The notes under the pieces are model-generated. The model was not told the origin of the DNA. It searched no databases and saw nothing but the letters and a program-made list of their open reading frames with translations. This document shows, piece after piece, positions 46,584 to 55,112 of a stretch of DNA of 64,000 nucleotides. The stretch is from the IMG/VR virus record IMGVR_UViG_3300019850_000189, positions 62,001 through 126,000 of that record, one strand, 5' to 3'. The translations under genes and the position numbers were made by a program. Every line of letters starts with the position of its first letter. Positions within the stretch are counted from its first letter, which is position 1. Origin of the DNA: a virus.

Positions 46584-46889
46584 ATGCCATTAAAAAAAGA
46601 TTATTCAAAACCTAAAGTAGGTGATGTTCGATATTATATTTTTGGAAATCCCGATCCGTTTCAAATGACAATGATGGTTGTAGATGTGGTGGATGTAATA
46701 AGAAGTCCAGCTTATTTTAGAATGGTCGATGTTGAAGTAAAAAATGTGATAATAGACGACAACCCAATAGAAATACGAGAGCCGGGTTCTACCTTTGAGG
46801 CTCCGCGGGAATATTTGGTAGATACACTACAAAATGCCAAGCGTCGACTTATACAAATGACTTTGGCCACGAGACAATATAAAAAGTAA
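46584..46889 (+). CDS. Hypothetical protein, 101 aa
   Basis: ATG after AGGGGTATTA. Beta-rich (GDVRYYIFGNPDPFQMTMMV), basic helical end. A 10-codon GTG frame with an AGGAG lies just upstream and stops at this ATG. Unknown. Confidence 0.6.
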   Translation: MPLKKDYSKPKVGDVRYYIFGNPDPFQMTMMVVDVVDVIRSPAYFRMVDVEVKNVIIDDNPIEIREPGSTFEAPREYLVDTLQNAKRRLIQMTLATRQYKK

Positions 46890-46912
46890 AAAAATAAAAG
46901 AAGGAGAATAAT

Positions 46913-47137
46913 ATGAAACTAGACGAATTATTAAAAAAACTAGCCGAAGGATTTAATCAACGAGGAGTAAGAGATGGCACCGGGCCCTTTAAAGGCAGTG
47001 CTATGGCATCTTCTGGGAGAGTAGGTCCAAGAACGGGAAGACAACTTGGCGATTGCCCAATACGAAATGATTTTAAGAGTGATGAGGAATACAATAAGGC
47101 CCTTACTAAATGGAAGAAAACGCAAAAACAATCTTAA
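46913..47137 (+). CDS. Hypothetical protein, 74 aa
   Basis: RBS GAAGGAGAAT. Gly/Arg-rich, disordered middle after a short helix. Convergent overlap of four bases with the leftward gene. Confidence 0.6.
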   Translation: MKLDELLKKLAEGFNQRGVRDGTGPFKGSAMASSGRVGPRTGRQLGDCPIRNDFKSDEEYNKALTKWKKTQKQS

Positions 47138-47826
47138 TATTTTTCGTAATCTCCATCGATTTCCTTAGGCCCAGGAGTTACTGCTATTTCGATATCAGAT
47201 AGTTCAAATGGTGATGTCAATAAGTCAAGTTTATCCATATACTTATCCGATTCTTCAACATCAAATTCGAAAATCGCATCTAGAATTTCACTTACGATTT
47301 CTTTCGCATAATCATCAAAAGTATATGGGTAACTATCTATAATACGCTCGAGAGTTCGAGACCATACATCCATTAGGCTCTGAATCTCTTTATTGTTTTT
47401 GGATACTATTGGTTTTATAAAATCTATACAATCCTTGATTGCTTCCAATTCATCTTTACTGATCTCATTGAAGTTTTTATTAAGACCAAAATCATATCTA
47501 TCATATAATGTTCCCTCGCGCAGGATGTAATTGGTTTGATCGAAAAATTCTTTGAGACTTTTGCCTCCCTTTCTATTTTTCTCTGCTTCTGCCTTTTCCT
47601 TTTTTATGCTCTTTGCCATCGCAAAAACATCCTTGACGGATTTCTTCAACTTTTTAGCCCGTTCAATCTTGACAGCCGCTTTTCTGAGAGCATCAATCAC
47701 TTCATCCCTCATAGTTTGCCATAATCTTCGCTGTTTAAGGGCACCGAGCTGGTCATTTTCCAGTGTGTCAATTTTGTCAATTGGATCGTCTTTAATTGGT
47801 TCAGATTTTATTTTGGATAAGTCCAT
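47134..47826 (-). CDS. Hypothetical protein, 230 aa
   Basis: Lys/Glu-rich helices, acidic C-terminal half. Style of phage head- or scaffold-associated or regulatory proteins, but no motif. RBS GAGGAAGAA. Confidence 0.65.
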   Translation of the reverse strand: MDLSKIKSEPIKDDPIDKIDTLENDQLGALKQRRLWQTMRDEVIDALRKAAVKIERAKKLKKSVKDVFAMAKSIKKEKAEAEKNRKGGKSLKEFFDQTNYILREGTLYDRYDFGLNKNFNEISKDELEAIKDCIDFIKPIVSKNNKEIQSLMDVWSRTLERIIDSYPYTFDDYAKEIVSEILDAIFEFDVEESDKYMDKLDLLTSPFELSDIEIAVTPGPKEIDGDYEKY

Positions 47827-47892
47827 TTATTCTTCCTCACTTAAATCTATTTAGTATTATCTTTTTTAATAAGTGGTCTTTGGTGACAATAT

Positions 47893-48459
47893 TCACTGGA
47901 TACTTCGCAATTTGTCTAGTATGCCCTTATATCTTTGTAAGCAAGCTATGAAAGGTTCTACTGCGGATGGCTTTCTTATTAGGTAAGATGGGTGATATAG
48001 TGGCAGCCACAGAAACCAAAGACCGCACCATTTTGCTTCTTGCATTTTGTATATATTATAAGATTGATTAACTATTCTTGATAACCAATCCGATGGAACA
48101 CGGCCAGCTGTTAATACTAGTTTTGGTTTAATTATAAAAAATGTTGCTTCAAGGTGTGGAAAACAAGCTTCCTGCTCCTGTGGCTTTGGATTTCGGTTAT
48201 CGGGCGGCCGGCACAAAACCGTATTGGATACCCATGTATCTTTTTCTAGGTCTAAATAATCAGATAATATATCCCGTAATTTCTTGCCGGACCTTCCAAC
48301 GAATGGCTTGCCTGACATTGACTCATCTTTTCCAGGAGCCTCCCCCATCAATATTATTTTGCTTGCTGGGTTACCAGTTCCCCATACGATCTTACCATGA
48401 TTTTCTTCTCTATATTTGCCAAGATCACATTTCATACAATTTGTCATTTTTCTAACCAA
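47893..48459 (-). CDS. Uracil-DNA glycosylase, family 4/5 type
   Basis: 188 aa. C-x2-C at the start and two later Cys suit the iron-sulfur site of these UDGs. Motif GEAPGKDESMSGKPFVGRSG (catalytic loop) and LYHPSYLIRKP (motif with His) are clear. It removes uracil from DNA; with endonuclease IV (16905) it forms a two-step repair route. dUTP incorporation or cytosine deamination control in a dCMP-deaminase phage is plausible. Two Met codons possible (1 or 5). Confidence 0.92.
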   Translation of the reverse strand: MVRKMTNCMKCDLGKYREENHGKIVWGTGNPASKIILMGEAPGKDESMSGKPFVGRSGKKLRDILSDYLDLEKDTWVSNTVLCRPPDNRNPKPQEQEACFPHLEATFFIIKPKLVLTAGRVPSDWLSRIVNQSYNIYKMQEAKWCGLWFLWLPLYHPSYLIRKPSAVEPFIACLQRYKGILDKLRSIQ

Positions 48460-48679
48460 ACACCAGCTTGACTATTCTTTTAGCCAGGCCATTGCTTACC
48501 TCCCATTCCAAACTGTCACGATCTTGTAATAAAGCTATAGCGAATTCCCTTTTAAAATCTAGATTATCATGGATCAAACAGGAGATATTTGCAACATAAG
48601 CAAATTCAAAATTAGGATCTTTTTCAAATGCCTCACGAATAGTTGCTCTCGCTTTTTTAATTTCGTTCATATCATTCAC
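48452..48679 (-). CDS. Hypothetical protein, 75 aa
   Basis: Helical, contains EKDPNFEFAYVANISCLIHD, a pattern typical of small phage proteins that start with a kinase-like fragment; unknown. Overlaps both neighbours by eight bases. Confidence 0.65.
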   Translation of the reverse strand: MNDMNEIKKARATIREAFEKDPNFEFAYVANISCLIHDNLDFKREFAIALLQDRDSLEWEVSNGLAKRIVKLVFG

Positions 48680-48971
48680 TTGTTATTGGATTTGCTTTTT
48701 TTTCATTATTTCTATACCAACTTAGTGCAATAATTCCGAGAACAATTATATCTTTCATTGTGTCCTCTAGTGTTTCATCTGAAACATGTATCTTTTTATT
48801 TTCCCAGACATTGAAAAGCCTGACTGCTTTATCAACCAATCTGGTAGATATGCCGGTTAGACCTGTAATTCTGAAATTCAAATATGGATCTTCTTCCGAA
48901 GCATAATCTGAGGATTTAATTTTGTGTAGTTCGCGGCATTCTTTAACAATATCATCAAAGTCTTTTATCAA
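48672..48971 (-). CDS. Nmad1 (DUF1599)-like nucleotide modification protein
   Basis: 99 aa. KSSDYASEEDPYLNFRITGL, RLVDKAVRLFNV and EDTMKDIIVLGIIAL fit the DUF1599/Nmad1 pattern associated with modified nucleotides in phages. ACATATATA on the minus strand at 48997-49005 precedes it. Exact reaction unknown. Confidence 0.75.
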   Translation of the reverse strand: MIKDFDDIVKECRELHKIKSSDYASEEDPYLNFRITGLTGISTRLVDKAVRLFNVWENKKIHVSDETLEDTMKDIIVLGIIALSWYRNNEKKANPITSE

Positions 48972-48996
48972 TTTTATCTCCTGTGGATATATTGTC

Positions 48997-49005
48997 TATA
49001 TATGT
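48997..49005 (-). promoter_or_regulatory. ACATATATA motif (minus strand)
   Basis: 26 bases before the Nmad1-like start, oriented leftward. One of the minus-strand examples of the motif. Confidence 0.45.
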
Positions 49006-49017
49006 ATTGGTAGGGCA

Positions 49018-49821
49018 TTATTGGATTGTGAATTCCGGCACCAATTCATTGATTTTATCTATTAATTCATCATAATCAGCTTCTGGATTTTCCTTGAAAG
49101 CTTTATTTAAAGCATTCTCAACTTCGGGCTTTAATGGACCGGCTTTGAAAGGGGCCTCGAGCCCGGTGAGGAGTTCTTTTTGGACTTCTTTATAAGCTTG
49201 TGTTTTCTTTACAGGCTTACTGGTTGTCGCCGGTAGCTGCTTTGGCGCTTCTTCTTTTGCTTTTTTAACTTCCTTTTCTATCTTTTTTTCAACTTCCTTT
49301 TTTACTTCCCCTGGCTCTTCTTTTACTTTGCTATCTATATAAGATTTTAAGTTCGCGGTTATCTCTTTTTGCATTTTATTCAAGAATCGTTCCAGATCAC
49401 CTTTTGTTGCCGGCGAAGACTTACGCGCGGTCATTGGATGGTATTTTCGTCTTAGTTTAGCGGTAGATATTATATTATTCTCTTCTGGTTCAGGCTCTTC
49501 GGCCGAAGTTTCCGGTTTCGGAACCGGATTAATGTGTTCTTTATATTTTTCCAAAGTTTGGGTAACGTTGTTTTTTTTATCTTCGAGGTCAGAAATAGCT
49601 GAATCTAGACCTGCTATCTGACCAATCAGTTTAGCCGCTTTCTTAGATTTTGCTGACGAAAGTTGCCGTTTAAGGCGAGCTCTCTCGCTCTTCATCTTAT
49701 TAATTGACTTGTTATATTTATTTATTTTATTATAGAGTTCGACAGTTCGTTTGCTCAATGCTTTTTTAATCTGCCTGGACTCATGCTCGATCGATGCCTC
49801 AACTATATCAGAAAACTTCAT
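49018..49821 (-). CDS. Coiled-coil protein with acidic/Lys-rich linkers
   Basis: 267 aa. Residues 20-100 are a long heptad coiled coil, followed by Pro/Glu linkers, a KEVEKKIEKEVKKAKEEAPK charged helix and a C-terminal EF-like helical end. Low complexity suggests a structural or scaffold role. Coupled to the next gene (overlap of one base). Confidence 0.65.
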   Translation of the reverse strand: MKFSDIVEASIEHESRQIKKALSKRTVELYNKINKYNKSINKMKSERARLKRQLSSAKSKKAAKLIGQIAGLDSAISDLEDKKNNVTQTLEKYKEHINPVPKPETSAEEPEPEENNIISTAKLRRKYHPMTARKSSPATKGDLERFLNKMQKEITANLKSYIDSKVKEEPGEVKKEVEKKIEKEVKKAKEEAPKQLPATTSKPVKKTQAYKEVQKELLTGLEAPFKAGPLKPEVENALNKAFKENPEADYDELIDKINELVPEFTIQ

Positions 49822-50117
49822 TATAATTCTGCTCCGACCTGAGATTTGATAAATTTAGTAACTTCTTTCGATACAATTTCCTTTATTTGTTTTATCTGAT
49901 CGGCGGTAAATGCTGCCACAGCTTCTTTTTTAGGTTTTGGTGCTGGCGGCGCCGGTGGGACTTCCGCGACTTTACGAGTTGGAGCCTGTGCCGGAGTTGG
50001 AGCCTGTGCCGGAGCTTGCGCCGGAGATGTTGTAGCTTGGGTGCCTGGTGCTCCTCCGAATCCTGTTTGTTGAGTTGGTTGTTCTGATATTATATTCAAA
50101 AATTTGCTTATTTTCAC
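49821..50117 (-). CDS. Ala-Pro-Gln-rich linker protein, 98 aa
   Basis: MKISKFLNIISEQ helix, an APAQAPTPAQAP low-complexity middle, and a helical C-terminus (DQIKQIKEIVSKEV). Shares the APAQ block with 50121. Confidence 0.6.
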   Translation of the reverse strand: MKISKFLNIISEQPTQQTGFGGAPGTQATTSPAQAPAQAPTPAQAPTRKVAEVPPAPPAPKPKKEAVAAFTADQIKQIKEIVSKEVTKFIKSQVGAEL

Positions 50118-50120
50118 TGT

Positions 50121-50600
50121 CTAAACCCCCATTTGTTGAATCATACGAAGCATCAATGATCTTGCTTTCTGATCGCCTTGATTTGCTCTCGAGACTATAC
50201 TTGACGTTCCTTTCTGAAATTTAGCCGCAACCGCTGGAGAAACAGGTTGCGCTTTTTTAGGTGCTTGTGCCGGTGCTTGTGCCGGTGCTTGTGCCGGTGC
50301 TTGACCAGTTGCAGCCGCCGCTTGGCCTACCGGTTGCTCTGCAGGTTCTGCTTTATATTGTTGAGCCGCATTTTGTCTTTGTTGCAACAACGCGTTGCGT
50401 TGAGACATTAATCCGGCACGCTTTTTACCTTCCGGCGTAGTTCTTAATTGGGTATCCAATTTTTGTATCTGTTTATCTATAGAACTTATTGCCTGGCCTT
50501 GCTCGCCTAATTCCTGCCTGTTCATACCATATGTATCATATAAACCTTCAGTATAAACATCCTCAATTATTTCATTGATTACATCTAATTCGTATCCCAT
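50121..50600 (-). CDS. Coiled-coil protein with APAQ repeats, 159 aa
   Basis: MGYELDVINEIIEDVYTEGL start, a Gln-rich coiled coil (about 40-80), then APAQAPAQAP and a short C-terminal domain ending RMIQQMGV. Similar starts to 49821 suggest both carry an N-terminal targeting helix. Confidence 0.65.
   Translation of the reverse strand: MGYELDVINEIIEDVYTEGLYDTYGMNRQELGEQGQAISSIDKQIQKLDTQLRTTPEGKKRAGLMSQRNALLQQRQNAAQQYKAEPAEQPVGQAAAATGQAPAQAPAQAPAQAPKKAQPVSPAVAAKFQKGTSSIVSRANQGDQKARSLMLRMIQQMGV
50260..50303. repeat. 12-bp tandem repeat (GGTGCTTGTGCC x 3.7)
   Basis: Three identical units and a partial fourth, in frame, encoding Ala-Pro-Ala-Gln on the minus strand. Likely expands and contracts by slippage. 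Confidence 0.9.
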
Positions 50601-50604
50601 TTTT

Positions 50605-50766
50605 TTATCCTGTAGAAATTGATGTTGGTGGAGAAGATTGAATTTTGCCCATTTCAGCTTTTGGTGTCTTATCTGGGTCTAAAGCAAACATAGTTACGCC
50701 TTTTTCTTTATCTGAATCTTTTTCCTTCTTTTTGTTTAACTGCTTTAACAACTTCTCTAAATCCAT
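50605..50766 (-). CDS. Lys-rich small protein, 53 aa
   Basis: Starts MDLEKLLKQLNKKKEKDSDK after GGAGATAATT. Strong RBS and tight spacing to 50121 support it. First gene of the leftward block, divergent from the helicase. Confidence 0.65.
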   Translation of the reverse strand: MDLEKLLKQLNKKKEKDSDKEKGVTMFALDPDKTPKAEMGKIQSSPPTSISTG

Positions 50767-50801
50767 AATTATCTCCATTGTTTTCTATTATCTTTATGGA
50801 A

Positions 50802-50810
50802 ACATATATA
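50802..50810 (+). promoter_or_regulatory. ACATATATA motif before the helicase
   Basis: GGAAACATATATAATGATG, 26 bases before the GTG start at 50836; no -35. Confidence 0.5.
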
Positions 50811-50835
50811 ATGATGTATAGTAATGTGACAAATC

Positions 50836-52134
50836 GTGAGGCACGCATTGAAACAATCCCCAGAATTCAGTTACGAGTTAGAACTTGAAATATTAAACTA
50901 TTCATTACATGATCGATCTTTTTGGCTTTTGATGGTGAATTCTTTACAACCGCATTATTTTGATAACCGCATAACAAAATCTATTTTCGTTGCTTTTCGT
51001 GTATCTTTTGAGAAGTATAATAAACTGCCGGGCCGCTCAGTTCTTCATGACCGCCTAAAGAAGCTTGGTTTGGATGATAGTCTACAGCAAAAAGCTTTTG
51101 ATGTTGTTTATGATACTGATATGTCTCAAAAGGATAAACAATACCTGTTAGATGAAGTAAAAAGCTTTGCTAAAAAAGCCAGGATGCGCGATGCGCTTTA
51201 TAAATCAGTTGATTTACTTCAAAAGGATCAATTTGATGAAATAAGCGAATTGGTTAAGGACGCTTTGTTATTCAATGTAGATATAAATTTGGGCATTGAT
51301 ATATGGAAAATAGATGAACGATATGAAAAAATAAATCAATTACATCTAGATAAGGTCACCACAGGCTGGAGCCTTTTGGATAAAATTCTGGGAGGAGGTG
51401 TGGAGAAAAAGGGTTTATTTTGTTTTGGTGCTCCTGCCGGAATCGGCAAATCTATTTTTCTTGTCAATATAGGCGCAAATGCTTTGCTTGCTAATTACAA
51501 TGTCGCTGTCTATACCCTTGAAATTTCTGAAGAGCGATTAAGTATGCGATATGATGCCTGCCTGAGTCGAATTCCTTCGCACGAATTAAGAAGTCAGATT
51601 CCCGAATTAAAGAATAAAATGAATGAAATAAAAGCTCGTACCAATGGTAAGCTGTTTATTAAAGAATTCGCAACAAAGCAGGCATCAGTAAATACTATTA
51701 GGGCGCATTTAGAAAAATTGATCGTTTATGAAGAATTTGTGCCTGATATAATAATAGTTGATTATGCAGATATACTCCGGCCATCACACAGATATGGTTC
51801 CAAATACGAAGAGCTTGGCAACATATATGAAGATCTGCGCGGTCTTGCTGTTGAGATGAAAGTTCCAATCGTAACAGCATCTCAGACAAATCGTGAATCA
51901 ATGAGCAAAGACGGCGGGACAAAAGAAATCATAAGCGGAGCCCTAATTGCTGACTCTATCATAAAGTTGCAGATATTAGATTTCTTTGCCACAATAAGCC
52001 AAAGTATTGGAGATAGAGGTCAAAACAAATTAAACTTATTCATCGCCAAAAATAGAAATGGTGAAGCCAGTAATACAATTGAATTCAGCATTGATTATGC
52101 CACATTTCGTTTAACACAATTGTTAAGCTCATAA
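50836..52134 (+). CDS. dnaB: Replicative DNA helicase, DnaB/gp41-like
   Basis: 432 aa, GTG start after the motif above (weak SD). N-terminal helical domain about 1-165, then RecA-like core: Walker A GAPAGIGKSIFL (about 200-211), EISEERLSMR, Walker B DIIIVDYADIL (about 300), SQTNRES and the C-terminal arginine-finger region KNRNGEA. The ring helicase drives the fork with the primase (53531) and split polymerase. Confidence 0.93.
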   Translation: MRHALKQSPEFSYELELEILNYSLHDRSFWLLMVNSLQPHYFDNRITKSIFVAFRVSFEKYNKLPGRSVLHDRLKKLGLDDSLQQKAFDVVYDTDMSQKDKQYLLDEVKSFAKKARMRDALYKSVDLLQKDQFDEISELVKDALLFNVDINLGIDIWKIDERYEKINQLHLDKVTTGWSLLDKILGGGVEKKGLFCFGAPAGIGKSIFLVNIGANALLANYNVAVYTLEISEERLSMRYDACLSRIPSHELRSQIPELKNKMNEIKARTNGKLFIKEFATKQASVNTIRAHLEKLIVYEEFVPDIIIVDYADILRPSHRYGSKYEELGNIYEDLRGLAVEMKVPIVTASQTNRESMSKDGGTKEIISGALIADSIIKLQILDFFATISQSIGDRGQNKLNLFIAKNRNGEASNTIEFSIDYATFRLTQLLSS

Positions 52135-52215
52135 AAAAAATTAAAAAACGTGACAAGATAATATCAAAAAGAATATTAAAAAAGATATTCCAAAAACTAG
52201 TAAGGCAAATATCAC

Positions 52216-52244
52216 TTTACAATTTCTTCGGACTGTGGTATAGT
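52216..52244 (+). promoter_or_regulatory. Promoter TTTACA-N17-TATAGT
   Basis: -10 at 52239; the predicted start site falls at the first bases of the tRNA-like element at 52252. Confidence 0.7.
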
Positions 52245-52251
52245 ATAGTTA

Positions 52252-52314
52252 CGGCAATCTTGGAGATGTCCTGTAAAAAGGGATAGGTCATGGTTCGACT
52301 CCTGGCATTGCCGC
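52252..52314 (+). tRNA. D-armless tRNA-like element
   Basis: Acceptor CGGCAAT/ATTGCCG (7 bp), stem GTCCT/GGGAT around GTAAAAA, T-loop TTCGACT in a weak stem. About 63 nt with no room for a D-arm. Own promoter. A decayed tRNA or a tRNA mimic; not a standard decoder. Confidence 0.5.
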
Positions 52315-52338
52315 ACTCTTAAAGGGGGAATTAATTCA

Positions 52339-52494
52339 ATGCATGATTATAATGAGAGGAAAGCTAAAGTTCTGGCCAAGCTTATTGTCAAATGGCGAAA
52401 AGAGGGCAAAGTTGAATTAGCTGAATTTCTCAGAGAAAGATTAGAAAAAAGAGGCGATTTGTCTTACGAAGAAATAGATGCTTTTGGCAAGTAA
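52339..52494 (+). CDS. Basic helical protein, 51 aa
   Basis: RBS AAGGGGGAA. MHDYNERKAKVLAKLIVKWR..., helical throughout, GDLSYEEIDAFGK end resembles an EF-hand-like or small DNA-binding end. Expressed with the tRNA-like element. Confidence 0.6.
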   Translation: MHDYNERKAKVLAKLIVKWRKEGKVELAEFLRERLEKRGDLSYEEIDAFGK

Positions 52495-52518
52495 ATGTCT
52501 GAACAGGTTAACAGCCCC

Positions 52519-52570
52519 GGCAAGAGTGTTTACCGTGAGAAGCTTTCCAAACTCTTGCCTCTTTTATTTG
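52519..52570 (+). terminator. Terminator-like hairpin with long loop
   Basis: GGCAAGAGT pairs with ACTCTTGCC around a 23-nt loop, then TCTTTTATTT. Confidence 0.65.
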
Positions 52571-52578
52571 TCCTTGAA

Positions 52579-52587
52579 ACATATATA
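52579..52587 (+). promoter_or_regulatory. ACATATATA motif
   Basis: CCTTGAAACATATATAGG, with only six bases to the ATG at 52594, so the message would be nearly leaderless if this is a -10 element. Confidence 0.5.
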
Positions 52588-52593
52588 GGTTAA

Positions 52594-53490
52594 ATGGATC
52601 ATTTATTGACTAATATTAAGATGCGCAACAGAACGATTGTAGATTTGCTGGCTACCAAATATCAAAACGCATCTGATATTAAAAACAGAAATATCCAGCT
52701 CTTTGTTGATTCAATCTCCAGATCAGTTTACTACCAGATCAAAGGTTTAGTGGCAAATACTAAATTTATACTTAAAGATGCCAACTTTTTTTGGGACCAA
52801 ATACTTGAGGTTAAAAAACCATCTCATTATATACTTGATCATTATAACAATTATTGGACGGAGAACGATTGTATTTTTTTCGACAAAATGTATAACCTTA
52901 TAGATACAAAGATCGGAAATGAGTATATACGCGCGTTTCTCTTTTCTGCTTTAATTGAGCTTATGATAAATCAGTCAATTTATGGTAGATTTAATATTTC
53001 CACTGAAGGATATATGTCAGAGAAAGAATCGTTAACAAAAGATAAATTTTTATTTATCATTGAAGACTTAAAGAATAAGATAAAAAGTGGCGGGAATGTG
53101 ACAGTAGTCAATATGCCAATAGAAAAATTCATAAAAAGTATAAGCAATGCCGGAATTATTTATTTTGAAACCCCAACTAGAAATGTCTTCTATGACTACC
53201 ACCCAATATATGATGTTTTCGAAAATTACAACAAGGGCACATTTATTGATAAAAAGTTACACATTTCACAGGAAATAAAAAATAAAGCTGATCATTATAT
53301 ATATCGCGGTGACAAGTTTATTAAAAGATGGTCCAATTTGTTATATTATGTTATGGATGTTGATTTTGAATATCTGATCTTCGGCCTGAATAACAAAATG
53401 GATATAGAGAAAGAGTGGCTTCATGAAAAACTTGCCAAGTATGGCAGAGCAGAATATATAAAACCTAATTATGTAATGTTAAATAAATAA
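52594..53490 (+). CDS. Hypothetical protein, 298 aa
   Basis: Helical N-half, then KIKSGGNVTVVNMPIEKFI and NAGIIYFETPTRNVFYDYHP. The second segment vaguely resembles motif IV of D12 methylases (YFDPPY), but Asp-Pro-Pro-Tyr is absent and no motif I is seen. Between helicase and primase, so a replication role is likely. Confidence 0.65.
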   Translation: MDHLLTNIKMRNRTIVDLLATKYQNASDIKNRNIQLFVDSISRSVYYQIKGLVANTKFILKDANFFWDQILEVKKPSHYILDHYNNYWTENDCIFFDKMYNLIDTKIGNEYIRAFLFSALIELMINQSIYGRFNISTEGYMSEKESLTKDKFLFIIEDLKNKIKSGGNVTVVNMPIEKFIKSISNAGIIYFETPTRNVFYDYHPIYDVFENYNKGTFIDKKLHISQEIKNKADHYIYRGDKFIKRWSNLLYYVMDVDFEYLIFGLNNKMDIEKEWLHEKLAKYGRAEYIKPNYVMLNK

Positions 53491-53530
53491 CATTTCCTCA
53501 AAGTGTCTGAGAATATAAGGCGATGAATAT

Positions 53531-54601
53531 ATGAAATTTCCATCCAACGTCATCGAAGCTTTTCTTTATGACCATTTTAATAAGTATATCGTAAAGAATG
53601 GCCCTAATGGACGAGAACTTTGCTTTAATGGACCATTTGAACCCGATACACGATTTAGAATGTCTGTGAATGTCCCGCTTAACCTTGCCCATGATTTTAA
53701 TACTGGATATTCGAATAATTTTATCGGCTTTGTAGGAGATTTGTTAGATATGTCTCCAGAACAAGCACAACGTCATATTATCAAGACTTATTTTGAATAT
53801 TTGTCGTTCAAGGAAATTATTAAGCCATACAGACTACCGATAAAAGTGATAGAGCTGGCAGAAATAAATGAACCTCCAGGCTTATCTAAAATCACAAATA
53901 AAACCGAATTGGGCATAATGACAATTCAATTTCTCTATAGAAAGAATATCGCTCCAGAACTGATTAAACAAGCCGGCCTCAAGTATTTCTCAAGTGGATA
54001 TTACAAAGCCAGATTATATATACCATTCTATATGAACGGCAAACTTGTGTTTTTTCAGGCGCGCGATATACTGGGAACGAAATTATTCTTTAAAGTACAT
54101 AAACGCAAAAAAAAGTATCAAAAGTATCTTAATCCAAAGGGTATTCAAAAGAGCCAAATAATATACAACTACGATTATATTAAAAAGGGAAAAGATGTTG
54201 TTGTTGTCGAAGGTCCCTTTGATGCAATGACAGTAAATAATGGTATTGCTATGCTTGGTCATACTATTTCAAAAGCCCAAGCAAGAAAGATTATTGATAA
54301 ACAACCCAAAAAGATTATATTTATACCGGACAATGATAAAGCAGGACAGGATACTCTCGAAAGAAATATCAAAACAGTTCGTGAATTGGCGCCAGATTTG
54401 GAAGTCGGTTATTATGAGTTAGATAAAAAATATAAAGATGCTAATGAAGCTGGATTAAAAGAAATAAATAGTGAAGAAATCAAGAAAGATGCCAGGTTGG
54501 AAAGAATAAAGTCGAATCTAAAAAACACCTCAATAAAAAGCTTTGCAATGGCTAGCAATCCAGATTTTGAAACAATTAAGAAGAGAATCCAAAAAGTATG
54601 A
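53531..54601 (+). CDS. DnaG-type primase (TOPRIM)
   Basis: 356 aa. TOPRIM: VVVVEGPFDAMTVNNG (about 220-235, catalytic Glu) and FIPDNDKAGQDT (about 260-271, Asp-x-Asp). N-terminal zinc-ribbon is not obvious; residues 1-100 are divergent and contain DFNTGYSNN, a DnaG-like N-terminal strand. Primer synthesis for the adjacent helicase and polymerase. Confidence 0.88.
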   Translation: MKFPSNVIEAFLYDHFNKYIVKNGPNGRELCFNGPFEPDTRFRMSVNVPLNLAHDFNTGYSNNFIGFVGDLLDMSPEQAQRHIIKTYFEYLSFKEIIKPYRLPIKVIELAEINEPPGLSKITNKTELGIMTIQFLYRKNIAPELIKQAGLKYFSSGYYKARLYIPFYMNGKLVFFQARDILGTKLFFKVHKRKKKYQKYLNPKGIQKSQIIYNYDYIKKGKDVVVVEGPFDAMTVNNGIAMLGHTISKAQARKIIDKQPKKIIFIPDNDKAGQDTLERNIKTVRELAPDLEVGYYELDKKYKDANEAGLKEINSEEIKKDARLERIKSNLKNTSIKSFAMASNPDFETIKKRIQKV

Positions 54602-54731
54602 AGACATAAAATGACTAGTTTTCTAAGTGATCCGGATGAATAAAATAGCTGTTTTCATTATACAAACCTTCAGTCTTTGTTGGGGGCTGCAGATAACATA
54701 AGAAAAAACAATAAATACTAAAATAAAAAGC

Positions 54732-54760
54732 TTTACTTTTTTTAAAAACTATGTTATAAT
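54732..54760 (+). promoter_or_regulatory. Promoter TTTACT-N17-TATAAT
   Basis: -10 at 54755, then AAGGAGAG for the gene at 54783. The preceding 54602-54731 holds no gene. Confidence 0.7.
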
Positions 54761-54782
54761 ATAATAAAGGAGAGAATAAAGC

Positions 54783-55112
54783 GTGCATAATATGCTGAGT
54801 GCATATGATATAATATATGATGCGGAGTATAAAGAGTATTGGTGTATTGTTGGTTTTGGTACTCTAAAACACCATAGGCCCACAGATGATGAAGATTTAC
54901 ATTATCCTGAGACTGTGGTAACCACTTTACATTATTTGTGCACAAATGGACGGGCCCGGATCCGGACGGCACCGGAAGACTTTGTGTATATACGTGCTAT
55001 GACATGGGTTAACGATAATATGACTTCGGGGAGATTGAAACTCGCTTCTAATAGCGAGGCTAAGAAGGTGTTGGCGAAGATATTGTTAAAGGAGGCACTC
55101 CCGATTGTCTAA
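54783..55112 (+). CDS. Hypothetical protein, 109 aa
   Basis: GTG 54783 or ATG 54792 after AAGGAGAGAATAAAG. Compact domain with Cys/His and SNSEAKKVLAKILLKEA end. Overlaps the next frame by eight bases. Confidence 0.6.
   Translation: MHNMLSAYDIIYDAEYKEYWCIVGFGTLKHHRPTDDEDLHYPETVVTTLHYLCTNGRARIRTAPEDFVYIRAMTWVNDNMTSGRLKLASNSEAKKVLAKILLKEALPIV

Noticed and set aside
52594-53490. D12 adenine methylase
   Set aside because: A YFETPT segment recalls motif IV, but neither DPPY nor the motif I FxGxG is present.
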